A stretch of DNA of 64,000 nt from Acrocarpospora pleiomorpha (lineage in GTDB: Bacteria; Actinomycetota; Actinomycetes; Streptosporangiales; Streptosporangiaceae), in contig NZ_BLAF01000046.1 in NCBI RefSeq assembly GCF_009687885.1, positions 37,369 through 101,368 of the forward strand, read 5' to 3'. The notes beneath the pieces were generated by a model, which saw only the letters and a list, made by a program, of their open reading frames with translations, made no database searches and was not told the DNA's origin. The position numbers were made by a program, and so were the translations under genes. Shown in pieces: positions 16,848 through 25,580 of the stretch; the first letter of the stretch is position 1, and the number at the start of each line of letters is the position of its first letter.

Positions 16848-19087
16848 CAGGGACTTCTCCGATCGAGGTAGGCGAGGAAGGTGTTCGCGGTGGCCGCGGA
16901 GATCACCCGGTCCCGCCACCAGCTGAGGTAGAAGCGCAGCGCCCGGCGCAGCCGCGGGTCGGCGCCGAGTCCGGCGACGAGGTCGCCCAGGAGCGGGATC
17001 AGTTCCGGATCGGTGTCGGCGTGTCGCGCCCACATGCCGAAGGATGGCCAGGCCCGGCCGCGCTGGTCGGCGAGCGCGTTCCGCCACAGCTGCGCGATCT
17101 CGGCCCGGACCCGGGCCTCACCCTCGACGAGCATGCCGAGCAGCAACGGCCGGTCCGGCTCGTGATCCAGGGTGGCCACGGCGAGGCGAAGCATGGCTTC
17201 GACGGCGGCCACGCGCAGGCCGGTGTTCCCGGCCCTGGTCCAGTCGGCCAGCTCCCGGACGATCTCGCGATGTACCCCGCTGAGCGCGAGTTCCGCCATC
17301 GCGCGGGCGGCCTGCGTGCGCAGGTCGGCGTGGGCGGTGCCGGCGATTCCGCGTAGGCCGGACAGCGTGTCGCCGATGTCCATGAGCCCGAGTGAGGTGG
17401 CGTAGGCGCGCACGGCCACCGACCGCTGCGGCAGGGTGCCGCGGGCCCACGTCCGCAGCCGCTTCCGCACCCGGGGGGCGGCGGACCTGGCCTCCAGGGC
17501 GGCGGTCTCCAGCGCCCACGCCGCCAGCCGGTGACCGGCCACGCGGTAGGCGCGCGCCCACGGCTGGATGAACTCCTCGTCGATCGCCGTGTAGTCGTAG
17601 CCGGCGAGCTTGCCGATGGCCTGCGCGGCCGCGATCCTGACCTGGGTGTCATCATCCTGGGTGAGATCGGACAGCCAGTCGATGAGCGGCCCGCGCACGG
17701 TCGGATGGTTGTGCCATGCCACGTCGAGGATCACCGGGACCAGTGCGGGCACGCGCAGCCGGATGCGGCGCTCGGCGCCCTCGTCCTGATGATCGTCCTT
17801 AACGTGGTCGTCCTCGGCGTGGGCGTACTCGAGCCAGCCGGACAGGGTCTCGTCGAACGCCGACCAGGTGGTTTCCGCGGACGCCGGGCTCTCCCGCTCG
17901 GCGTCGACCTTCTTGGCCAGCCGGAGCGCGGCAGCGGTGATCGTGACCATGGACTTGCCGTCCAGGACGGCCAGGGCCAGCAGGAAGCTCCGGCGGTAGA
18001 TGGACTCCCTGGCCTGCGACCAGAGGTCCTTGTCGGCCGATACGGCCGGGCCGCCGGGAGCGAGCAGGCTCTGGGCGCGCTCGCGGAGCCGGAACGGCCG
18101 CTCGTCGCAGACCTCGTTGATCACCTCGTCCAGGTCCCGGCCCTGGCGCAGCCGTTTCAGAACCGACATGGCCAGCGCGTACGCCTCCCGCGGCCGGGTA
18201 TCGCTGTCGAGCTCCTCCCGGATGCGCTGATGCTCCGCCAGCCGCCTGGCCTGCCGGTCGGCTTCGAAGCGGCCCTGGTCGCGCAGCCCGTACGCCAGGC
18301 AGCGCTCGAACACGCGGATCGCGTGCGGCGCGAGGTGGCTCACCACGTAGGTCGAGCGCTGGACGGGGGTGAGGTGGGCGCGCTCGTCCAGGAGCACCAC
18401 GAAGACGCATTTGGCCTGGGTGGCCAGGTGGGTCAGGTGCTGGAAGACCGCCTGGTTCTTGCTCCTGGTCCAGTCGGCGTCGCCGGCGTCGATCAGGTAG
18501 CCGGTCTCGGCCTTCGCGTCGGCGAGGCGGAGCCGCCGGGGATCGGTGCCGCCGGGCAGGGTGACGACTTGGGGCCGGGTTCCGAACCGGGCCAGGGCCG
18601 CCCGGGCGAGCGTGGTGCGGCCCGAGCCCGGCGGCCCGGCCAGCCCGTAGACCCGGCCGGGTCGCATGGCCTCGACGAGGGTGGTGAGAGTGTCGGTGAC
18701 GACGAGGTATTCCGGGTCGAGGCGGGCCAGCTCGTCCTCGGTCAGCGGGATCGGCTCGGGCCGCTGCTCCTGGGCGGTCGGGCCGAAGGTGATATCGCCG
18801 TCCGCGTGATAGATCCGCCCGCCCTGGGGGACGTTGAACTGGTTCTTGATCGCGGTGCCGTCGCCGAAAGCCGCCGCTCCGACGGATTCCGGATAAAGCC
18901 GGGACAGGCCTTCCAGGCGGAGCAGGCGTTCGCGGATCTCCTGCGCCAACTGCTCGTCCTGCCGCGAGGATTCGCCCTTCTCGGCCTCAAGCCGCGGCTC
19001 ATCGGAGCCCCGCTTATCCGAGTCCGGCTTATCCGGCTCTGGCTTATCGGGATCCGGGTCCTTTGGGGGCGGGTCGATCTCGTTCAT
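16847..19087 (-). CDS. P-loop ATPase with N-terminal shared peptide tag and C-terminal HEAT-like repeats
   Basis: The 746-residue product has an acidic Asp/Lys/Pro-rich start, then a short tag GTAIKNQFNVP...RIYHADGDITFG (residues about 77-102). A P-loop ATPase domain follows, with Walker A GPPGSGRTT (151-159) and Walker B CVFVVLLDE (227-235). Residues about 430-746 are a run of 30-40-residue helical pairs with HEAT/armadillo character (DTQVRIAAAQAIGKLAG, NTGLRVAAVEAMLRLA). The gene order SARP then ATPase resembles a split version of AfsR, where SARP, NTPase and helical repeats are one chain. The start at 19087 overlaps the SARP stop (TAATG). The tag is shared with the SARP protein's tail. Function is probably signal-dependent assembly; not established. 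Confidence 0.78.
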   Translation of the reverse strand: MNEIDPPPKDPDPDKPEPDKPDSDKRGSDEPRLEAEKGESSRQDEQLAQEIRERLLRLEGLSRLYPESVGAAAFGDGTAIKNQFNVPQGGRIYHADGDITFGPTAQEQRPEPIPLTEDELARLDPEYLVVTDTLTTLVEAMRPGRVYGLAGPPGSGRTTLARAALARFGTRPQVVTLPGGTDPRRLRLADAKAETGYLIDAGDADWTRSKNQAVFQHLTHLATQAKCVFVVLLDERAHLTPVQRSTYVVSHLAPHAIRVFERCLAYGLRDQGRFEADRQARRLAEHQRIREELDSDTRPREAYALAMSVLKRLRQGRDLDEVINEVCDERPFRLRERAQSLLAPGGPAVSADKDLWSQARESIYRRSFLLALAVLDGKSMVTITAAALRLAKKVDAERESPASAETTWSAFDETLSGWLEYAHAEDDHVKDDHQDEGAERRIRLRVPALVPVILDVAWHNHPTVRGPLIDWLSDLTQDDDTQVRIAAAQAIGKLAGYDYTAIDEEFIQPWARAYRVAGHRLAAWALETAALEARSAAPRVRKRLRTWARGTLPQRSVAVRAYATSLGLMDIGDTLSGLRGIAGTAHADLRTQAARAMAELALSGVHREIVRELADWTRAGNTGLRVAAVEAMLRLAVATLDHEPDRPLLLGMLVEGEARVRAEIAQLWRNALADQRGRAWPSFGMWARHADTDPELIPLLGDLVAGLGADPRLRRALRFYLSWWRDRVISAATANTFLAYLDRRSP

Positions 19088-20103
19088 TACTCGTCCGCCT
19101 GCGTTTCGGTGACCTCCATGGAGCCTTCGCTGTAGTTGATCCGCGCGTGCGTTCCGGGCACGTTCCACTGGTTCCTGATGGCGGTGCCGTGCTCCCCGGT
19201 GGCGAGCACGTCCACCTTCTCGATCGTCGGCTGGATCGTCTCCGCGGTCTGCTCGGATTCGTTTTCGGTCATGGAACGCTCCTTTGGCTGATCGACCAGG
19301 GTGATGGTGGCGCCTTGGGTCTTGAGCTGACGGTTGAGGCGTCGGAGTTCCGGCGCGGCGACCAGGCCGAGGTCGGTCAGGCGGTCCTCGATCTGCTCGA
19401 ACGCGCGGATAGCGTCACCGGCGCCACCGGTCCGGCTGAGTGATTGCATGTACAGGCCGGTGACGATGTCGTTCGGCACCGGTTCGCTGGAGAGCTGGGT
19501 GAGCGCGGGAAGCAGCGCCACGTGGTGGCCCATCTCGGTCCGGGCCTCCAGCCAGGCGATCAGGATGTTCTGGTAGCTCTGCTGGAGCGAGCCCCGGTAA
19601 CCGGCCGCCCACAGACCAGTGAGACCCTCCAGCGGTTCACCCCCGCGCAGCCCTTGGGGGATCTCGCCCCACAGCCGCAGGGCTTGCTCGGCGATCCGGA
19701 CGAACTCACCCTTGTCCTTGGCGGCCTGGGCCAGTTTCACCAGATCCTCGAACCGGTAGGCGTCAACCGCCACCTCGGGGCCGACGAGCAGGCGATACCC
19801 CTCCCGCTTGTGGTTGTCCGGGATCAGAGCCCCCGCGGCCGGATGCGCGACACGCAGCTTCGTGCGCAGCTTGTCCATATGGCTGTAGAACAACCCGATC
19901 GGATTGTCCGCCTTCCTTCGGCCTTCCTCGCTGAGCCGTTCCGTCAGCTGCGCGGCGGAGAGCGCGCCACCCCGGAGTTCGATCAGGGAAGCCAGCAGCA
20001 GCTGGGACTTGGGCGGCAGGTCAACCGGTTCGCCGCAGACGTGAACCTTGACCCGTCCGAGGAGCGAAACGTCAAGCAGGGGACTTTTGTTGAGGTCGGT
20101 CAT
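19087..20103 (-). CDS. SARP-like transcriptional regulator with C-terminal shared peptide tag
   Basis: The 338-residue protein has an OmpR-type winged helix at residues about 10-110 (LLGRVKVHVCGEPVDLPPK, then LYSH-like recognition region and YRLLVGPEVAVD). A bacterial transcriptional activation domain follows (about 115-270), as in Streptomyces antibiotic regulatory proteins. A polar linker leads to a tail GTAIRNQWNVP...RINYSEGSMEV (about 306-330) that is not part of the SARP family and closely matches the N-terminal tag of the ATPase encoded next. Translation of the ATPase is coupled through TAATG. It is divergent from the DUF397 gene with 104 bases between, where shared promoters are expected. 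Confidence 0.82.
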   Translation of the reverse strand: MTDLNKSPLLDVSLLGRVKVHVCGEPVDLPPKSQLLLASLIELRGGALSAAQLTERLSEEGRRKADNPIGLFYSHMDKLRTKLRVAHPAAGALIPDNHKREGYRLLVGPEVAVDAYRFEDLVKLAQAAKDKGEFVRIAEQALRLWGEIPQGLRGGEPLEGLTGLWAAGYRGSLQQSYQNILIAWLEARTEMGHHVALLPALTQLSSEPVPNDIVTGLYMQSLSRTGGAGDAIRAFEQIEDRLTDLGLVAAPELRRLNRQLKTQGATITLVDQPKERSMTENESEQTAETIQPTIEKVDVLATGEHGTAIRNQWNVPGTHARINYSEGSMEVTETQADE

Positions 20104-20207
20104 ACGAATCCACCATCCAAGGCGAGGTTTCCGCGAGCCTTTCGGCTAACCACGGCGTCGATGCTGGTGCCACGGCCGGAAGGACCGGCCGTGGAAGGGG
20201 AAACATC

Positions 20208-20411
20208 ATGGAAAGCAAGGGCTGGCGCAAGAGCACCTTCAGCGGGTCCGTCGGCGAGTGCGTGGAGGTCGCGGTGCTGAACACGATCGCGGTTCGCGAT
20301 TCGAAGAACCCGCAGGGAGAAGTCCTCTACTTCACGCCCGGCGAGTGGCGGGCGTTCTGCGCGGGGGTGCGGAACGGGCAGTTCGAGGTCCGCGAGGGAA
20401 CCTTCGCCTGA
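20208..20411 (+). CDS. DUF397 protein
   Basis: The 67-residue product matches the DUF397 pattern: WRKSTFSGSVGECVEV, then AVRDSKNPQG and the final LYFTPGEWRAFCAGVRNGQF. In actinomycetes such small proteins pair with XRE/DUF5753 regulators (the WhiJ/Scr1-type pair), and here that regulator is the convergent gene at 20483-21376. AAGGGGAAA precedes the ATG. A strong hairpin follows the stop. Confidence 0.88.
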   Translation: MESKGWRKSTFSGSVGECVEVAVLNTIAVRDSKNPQGEVLYFTPGEWRAFCAGVRNGQFEVREGTFA

Positions 20412-20424
20412 GGGGTGAGAACGG

Positions 20425-20450
20425 GGGCCGCGACCAAGGGGTCGCGGCCC
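20425..20450. terminator. Bidirectional terminator hairpin between DUF397 and XRE genes
   Basis: GGGCCGCGACC (20425-20435) pairs perfectly with GGTCGCGGCCC (20440-20450) over a four-base loop, followed by TTCTC. It lies between convergent genes and can serve both. Confidence 0.75.
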
Positions 20451-20482
20451 TTCTCGCGGGGGCGGGGCTGGCCCGAGCATGG

Positions 20483-21376
20483 CTAGCTCATCTCGTGGCG
20501 TACCTCGGTGGCGAGTTCGGTGAGGAACTCTCGTGCGGCATCGTCAAAGATCGCCATCTCGGTGAGCAGCGACCATTGCTTCTCGTACAGCGTGATATCG
20601 AAGTCGGGGATGGTGAGCTTGGCGTGGTTGGTCTCCACCTCCACGAAGGTTTCCGCAGTGTCGTCGTTGCCGCCGTACACCGGACCGTAGATGACGAACC
20701 CGTGCAGCGGCAGGACGGTCGGTCGGCGGTCATGCGGGATCAGCCCGATGGAGATGTTGTCCAGCGTGCTCACGGACGCGAGGCGGTCCCACTGCGCGAG
20801 CAGTTGGGCCGGTGAGCCCGGTCGCCAGCGCAGCGCCGCCTCGGTGATCAGGAAGTCGAAGCGCCGGTCGCCCTCGTAGAGGGCCTCCTGCCGGAACAGG
20901 CGGCTCGCCGTCGCGGCGGCCAGGTCCTCCTTCTCGTACGGCAGGACCGACAGCGCGAACACCGCGCGCGCGTACGCCGCCGTCTGGAGCAACCCAGGGA
21001 TGACCGCGCTCTGGAAGTTTCGCACCAGGCGGACGGCGGACTCCCGCTCCTGGAAGTCGTCCTGCAGATGCGCTTTGCCCTGGAGCGCGGTGCGCCAGGC
21101 GTGGGTCTCGTAGACGGCGGCCTGGGTCAGGTCGGCCAGCCGTTCGCGGGTGTCCAGGGGCGCGTCGACGGCCTCCGCCCAGCGCTGGACTTCCGGCAGG
21201 GAGGGCATGGTCACCCCCGATTCGATACGCGACACCTTGGACTGGCTGATCTGAACCCGGTGGGCGAGCTCACGACCGGACAGGCCGGACAGGTCCCGGA
21301 GGCGGCGCAACGTGGCCGCGAGCCGCAAGCGGCGCGCTCGAGAATCGCTCCCCTCGCCTTCCGACACATCGGCCAC
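20483..21376 (-). CDS. XRE-family regulator with DUF5753 domain
   Basis: The 297-residue protein has an N-terminal helix-turn-helix (LSGRELAHRVQISQSKVSRI, about residues 33-52) and a DUF5753 domain in the remainder, including the typical EREAxxxR-like helix (QERESAVRLVRNFQ), GLLQTAAYARAV and a late VEVETNHAKLTIPD segment. Members control development or act with DUF397 partners. GTG at 21376 is preceded by GGGGAGA at proper distance. It is convergent with the DUF397 gene rather than in the usual tandem order. It borders the SARP/ATPase operon but no direct link is visible. Confidence 0.86.
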   Translation of the reverse strand: MADVSEGEGSDSRARRLRLAATLRRLRDLSGLSGRELAHRVQISQSKVSRIESGVTMPSLPEVQRWAEAVDAPLDTRERLADLTQAAVYETHAWRTALQGKAHLQDDFQERESAVRLVRNFQSAVIPGLLQTAAYARAVFALSVLPYEKEDLAAATASRLFRQEALYEGDRRFDFLITEAALRWRPGSPAQLLAQWDRLASVSTLDNISIGLIPHDRRPTVLPLHGFVIYGPVYGGNDDTAETFVEVETNHAKLTIPDFDITLYEKQWSLLTEMAIFDDAAREFLTELATEVRHEMS

Positions 21377-21525
21377 GTCGCTGTCTCCCCATTACCATGC
21401 GCGCTGATTCAAACTGACCCAGGCTGAATCAGCCCCCGTGACACGCAGCAAATGTAGACACCTTATGGCATCCCGGGCTGCTTACTCGGAGGAGATGTGA
21501 CTGATTCGATACGATTCGCGTTGAT

Positions 21526-22752
21526 CTATTTGTGGGCGTAGCCGCCGCTTGCGTAAGCGGAGGTGGGGAGGAGGTTGAGGAAGGTTTCGGTGAGGCTTTC
21601 GTGGAATTTGATCTGGGTGTTCCAGGTGAGGGGGATGGCGCGGGCCAGGGTTCTGGCGTTGCGGGTGGCCAGGGCGGTGGGGGGGATGAGGGCCTGGGCG
21701 GGGGTGCGGCGGATGGCGTACAGGTCGGCGATGGGGTCGCCGTTGATGTGGCGGAAGGTGGCGTTGATGGTTTCTGTGCTGATGGGTGGGAGGACGGTGG
21801 CCAGGGAGAAGAGGCCGGAGGTGGCGCGGACGGATTCGGTGACGAGGGCGCGGGAATTGGCGTCGGGGGGCTGGTTGGTGGCGTCGACGACGGTGAGGAG
21901 CTGGCGGGCGGTGGTGTGGTCGGTGATCCGCCGGTAGAGGCGGGGGTCGATACCGAGCAGGTGGGCGATGTACCACCACGTCCGGTAGAGGTCGGAAATT
22001 TCGGCGGAAGTCAGGTCGTAGCCGAGGCGGGAGAGGCAGCCGTACGAGACGGGGAGGAAGTCGAGCCAGGTGCGGACCAGGTCGACCTGGCTGATGGGCG
22101 TGCCGAAGGCGGCGACGTCCCAGCCGTTGGCGAGGGTTCTGGCCCGCGCTTGGGCGTGCAGCATGCGGACCTGCAGCGTCGCGACGTAGCCACTGCCGCC
22201 GACGCGGAGCGCGCCCGGCTGCATGCAGCGGAGCAGCCAGTCGGTGGTCTCCAGGAGGCGGCGCTGGGTGCTCTTGATGAGCTCGCCCGTGCCGATCAGG
22301 ACAGCGGCGATGGCGGGCGAGCTGTAGGTGTGCGTCAGGGCGCCGAGCGCCAGAGTGAGCGCGTGCGCGGGCAGCGGGATGGACATGAATGTCCGGGATC
22401 CACCCGTGTACGTCGAGGGGGTGACCCATGGGGGAATCGTCTCGTTGGCCCGGAGGAAGGCGGCGAGCGCGGGTGGCGGATCGGCGAGGGATTTCAGACC
22501 CTGCGCGATACCACTCTGGAGGAGCTTCTTACCGCCAGAACCGAGCAGCACGAGTTCCGCCACCACCGCGTCGGCGAGCGGATCGCCGACGTGCAGCATC
22601 TCACCGATGAAACGCTCGGACTGCTCGTCGCCTCGGTGGGTGGGCCAGGGGGCTGCCGCGTGGGCGGGCCAGCGGCCGAGGGTCGCAAGACCGAGCCCGG
22701 AGGTCGCGCCGAGGAACATCATGCGGCGTCGGGTGAGGGTGGTCGGCTGCAT
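21526..22752 (-). CDS. Tat-exported haem oxygenase of the Lcp/MpaB family (DUF2236), possible rubber oxygenase
   Basis: The 408-residue product begins with a twin-arginine signal (LTRRRMMFLGATSGLGLATL) ending near AHAAA. The mature part matches the latex-clearing-protein/MpaB fold: RRLLETTDWLLRCMQPGAL, then GYVATLQVRMLHAQARAR, where the His of MLHAQ is at the position of the proximal haem ligand in Lcp enzymes. Lcp proteins cleave poly-cis-isoprene outside the cell with a b-type haem. Length and export route agree, but DUF2236 also covers other oxygenases, so rubber cleavage is possible rather than shown. GGGGAG lies about 11 bases before the ATG. The gene stands alone between unrelated units. 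Confidence 0.75.
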   Translation of the reverse strand: MQPTTLTRRRMMFLGATSGLGLATLGRWPAHAAAPWPTHRGDEQSERFIGEMLHVGDPLADAVVAELVLLGSGGKKLLQSGIAQGLKSLADPPPALAAFLRANETIPPWVTPSTYTGGSRTFMSIPLPAHALTLALGALTHTYSSPAIAAVLIGTGELIKSTQRRLLETTDWLLRCMQPGALRVGGSGYVATLQVRMLHAQARARTLANGWDVAAFGTPISQVDLVRTWLDFLPVSYGCLSRLGYDLTSAEISDLYRTWWYIAHLLGIDPRLYRRITDHTTARQLLTVVDATNQPPDANSRALVTESVRATSGLFSLATVLPPISTETINATFRHINGDPIADLYAIRRTPAQALIPPTALATRNARTLARAIPLTWNTQIKFHESLTETFLNLLPTSAYASGGYAHK

Positions 22753-22941
22753 GAGAAAATCGAGCTCCCCGGATCGGTGGCTGTCAGCGCACCCGATATA
22801 CCCCCATGATCGTCAACCGTTGATCTTCAGCGCGGCAAGACTTCCCGCCGCATGGAAGTGGCCCGCCCGGGGTTAGCCAGGCGGGCCGTCCCGGTTCGGA
22901 TCGGCTTGCTGCAGGAAGGCGAGCCGGGTCCAGGCCGGGGG

Positions 22942-24732
22942 TTAGAGGGACCAGACCTGGAAGGTTGGTCCGTCGGCGGGGAGGGTGAGGGTTTCGGAGT
23001 CCAGGGTGGCGTGGGCTCCGCCGTAGACGTTGTGGGGGGTGTCGCGGGCGAGAGCGGCGGGCAGGTGGAGTGGGGTGTGAGGGGCGCGGGAGGCCAGGAT
23101 CAGGAGGCGTTCTTCGGGGGATTCGCGTAGGTAGAGAAGGACGTCTGGGCCTGCGTGGAGCCAGCGGAGGCCGCCGGTGCGGAGGGCAGGGTGGGCTCGG
23201 CGTAGGGCGATGAGTTCGCGGTAGACGTCGTAGGTGGGTTCGGCGAAACGTACCGGGTCGTCCCAGGGCATCGGGACGCGGGCGTCTTCGCCGTTGGCGC
23301 CTTCTATGCCGATTTCGTCGCCCATGAACATCATGGGCGTACCCGGATAGGTGAACAGCAGTCCGGCGGCGACGGCGACCCGGTCGGCGGTGCCGAGGAA
23401 GGTGCGGATGCGTGGGCTGTCGTGCGAGCTGAGCAGGGTGACGTTGGCGTTGGTGGCCCACCACGGCACGCCGGCCGCGAACGCGCGCATCGTCTGGGCG
23501 GTCCGCTCGCCGGGCAGCGCCCGCAGCGGCAGCGGGATGCCGGGGATGATCGGCCCCCGCTGGTACGGCGTCAGCCACGACCACACCGGCTTGGCGAAAC
23601 CGGCGTAATTCATGACGCCCTGCCAGCCGTCACCGGGCAGATCGGCCGTGTAGTCGTGAAAATGCTCCGCGAACAGGAACTTCTCCCCATCGACGACCCC
23701 GCGCAACGCCCGCGCGGCCTCGTGGTAGTGATCTTCCGCGCCCTGCCGCCCGGTCATGTTGGCGACGTCGATCCGCCACCCGTCCAGCCCGTACGGCTGC
23801 CGCAGCCACCGCGAAGCCACCGCCAGAACGCGCTCCCGCAATTCCGGCGAACTCCAGTTGAGCTTCGGCAGCGAAGGCACGTCGAACCAGGAGACGTACC
23901 CGCCGTCGCCGGTCAGGTAGTAGTACGACGCCTCCGGCGAGGACGGATCGGCCATCGCCCGCCGGAACCACTCGTGCGTGTCGCCGGAGTGGTTCGTCGT
24001 CAGGTCGCCGATGACCCGCATCCCCCGCTGATGCGCGGCGGCCGTGAGCGCGGCCAGCGCGGCGTCCCCACCCAGATGCGGATCAACCTGGTCGAACGAG
24101 GTCGCGTTGTATCGATGGTTGGACGCGGCCGGAAAGAACGGCGTCAGATAGACGACGTCCACCCCCAGCTTGACCAGATAGTCCAGCCGGTCCGCGATCC
24201 CGTAGAGGTCGCCGCCATAGAACTGGATCCCCGCCTGCGGCCCCCGGTCGATGACCTTGTCGTTCCACTGCGCGGGCAACGCCCACTCGGGCGCGGGCAG
24301 ATCCACCTGCCCCGACCGAGCAAACCGATCCGGAAATATCTGATAAATCACCGCATCGTCCACCCAGGCGGGCGGGCCGCCGAACGTGGTCAACCGGAAG
24401 TCGGTGGCATCGGTCGGGTCATGGTCACTCAGCCCGCCCGCGTGCAGCCAGATGTGCCCGCCATCCCCCCGATCCAGCAGAAACCGGTAACGCGTGTCCG
24501 AGTTGTGCACCAGCAGGTCGGCGCGCCACCAGACCTCCAGCGCGTCCTGGTGATCGACGACCGCCTGCGCGTACCGCGGCTCGCCGTCGTAAACCGAGCG
24601 CGCGTAGACGGCTTCGACCGGATAGTCGTGCGGAAGGCGTACATAAACGGGAACGATGTCGCCGAGTGAAGGGCGTTGTTCCGGCACGTGCAGGGCCGAA
24701 CCGTCATGGTGCGGCACGAGCGCGAGTTTCAT
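22942..24732 (-). CDS. GH13 alpha-glycosidase (cyclomaltodextrinase/neopullulanase-like), cytoplasmic
   Basis: The 596-residue enzyme has an N-terminal beta-sandwich of about 120 residues typical of cyclodextrin-cleaving GH13 enzymes, then the barrel. The four GH13 regions are present: DLTTNH, GWRIDVANM (nucleophile Asp), FLFAEHF (acid/base Glu) and LSSHDS (transition-state Asp). No signal peptide, so it should act in the cytoplasm on imported maltooligosaccharides or cyclodextrins. Its ATG overlaps the stop of the permease gene (ATGA), making it the last gene of the transporter operon. Specificity for linear or cyclic substrates is unresolved, though the N-domain and the CGTase-like neighbour favour cyclodextrins. 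Confidence 0.87.
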   Translation of the reverse strand: MKLALVPHHDGSALHVPEQRPSLGDIVPVYVRLPHDYPVEAVYARSVYDGEPRYAQAVVDHQDALEVWWRADLLVHNSDTRYRFLLDRGDGGHIWLHAGGLSDHDPTDATDFRLTTFGGPPAWVDDAVIYQIFPDRFARSGQVDLPAPEWALPAQWNDKVIDRGPQAGIQFYGGDLYGIADRLDYLVKLGVDVVYLTPFFPAASNHRYNATSFDQVDPHLGGDAALAALTAAAHQRGMRVIGDLTTNHSGDTHEWFRRAMADPSSPEASYYYLTGDGGYVSWFDVPSLPKLNWSSPELRERVLAVASRWLRQPYGLDGWRIDVANMTGRQGAEDHYHEAARALRGVVDGEKFLFAEHFHDYTADLPGDGWQGVMNYAGFAKPVWSWLTPYQRGPIIPGIPLPLRALPGERTAQTMRAFAAGVPWWATNANVTLLSSHDSPRIRTFLGTADRVAVAAGLLFTYPGTPMMFMGDEIGIEGANGEDARVPMPWDDPVRFAEPTYDVYRELIALRRAHPALRTGGLRWLHAGPDVLLYLRESPEERLLILASRAPHTPLHLPAALARDTPHNVYGGAHATLDSETLTLPADGPTFQVWSL

Positions 24733-25580
24733 CCCTTTACTGACCCCCTGAGAAGACCGGAAACGATGTAACGCTGCAGGAAACGGAAGAGCAGCACGCT
24801 GGGGATCGCCCCGATGAGCGCCCCGGCGGCGAAAACGCCCCAGTTGGCGGAGAGGCGTTCGGAGATGAGCCCGTAAAGGCCGACGGCGAGCGTGTGCTCC
24901 GACGGCGACTGCAGGATCACGCTGGCGACCAGGAACTCGTTGACGGTGTTGATGAACGCCAGCAGCCCGATGACGGCGAGCACGGGCGCGCCCAGCCGCA
25001 GGATGATGGTGAAGAACACCCGCGAATGGGTCGCGCCGTCCACTTTGGCGGCATCGTCCAGCTCACGCGGGATCGAGTCGAAGAACCCTTTGATCAGGAA
25101 GGTATTCACCCCCATCGCGCCACCCAGGTAGACCATGACAAGACCCCACTGGGTGCCCAGCCCGATACCAGGGAAAACGCCCTTGATCCGGGCCATCAAC
25201 AGGAAGATCGCAACTGCCCCGAGCACCTGCGGAAACATCTGCACAAGCAGAAGTCCCAGCAATCCGAGCCGCCGCCCCCGGAACCGGAACCGCGAGAAGG
25301 CGTAGGCCGCACTGGCCGCGAGCAGCACGGTCAGCACCGCCGTAGCCCCCGCGATGATCATCGTGTTGGCGAACCACCGCGTATACGGCAAGGTCGAGGA
25401 GGTGAACAACTTCAGATAGTTGTCCAGCGACGCCCCATCGAACAACGTCGCCGAAGCCGTCAGCGTGCCACGCGGATTGAGCGACGCGCTGATCACGAAG
25501 ACCAGCGGAAACAGCGCGAACGCCAGCATGAGGAACCCGACCAGGTGCCGCCATCCGGTGTCGGCCAGCCAGCGCCTCAT
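24729..25580 (-). CDS. MalG-like ABC sugar permease
   Basis: The 283-residue membrane protein has six predicted helices, starting with LVGFLMLAFALFPLVFVISASL, and the permease EAA-type motif (ELDDAAKVDGATHSRVFF...LRLGAP, in the second half) that contacts the ATPase. It imports maltooligosaccharides or cyclodextrins together with the MalF-like protein. Its ATG overlaps the upstream stop (ATGA) and its stop overlaps the GH13 start. No ATPase gene occurs here; such importers usually share the MsiK ATPase encoded elsewhere. Confidence 0.88.
   Translation of the reverse strand: MRRWLADTGWRHLVGFLMLAFALFPLVFVISASLNPRGTLTASATLFDGASLDNYLKLFTSSTLPYTRWFANTMIIAGATAVLTVLLAASAAYAFSRFRFRGRRLGLLGLLLVQMFPQVLGAVAIFLLMARIKGVFPGIGLGTQWGLVMVYLGGAMGVNTFLIKGFFDSIPRELDDAAKVDGATHSRVFFTIILRLGAPVLAVIGLLAFINTVNEFLVASVILQSPSEHTLAVGLYGLISERLSANWGVFAAGALIGAIPSVLLFRFLQRYIVSGLLRGSVKG

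Noticed and set aside
17531..19135. 534-codon plus-strand frame opposite the ATPase gene
   Set aside because: No domain, composition typical of a third-position shadow, and the ATPase has Walker motifs and coupled neighbours.
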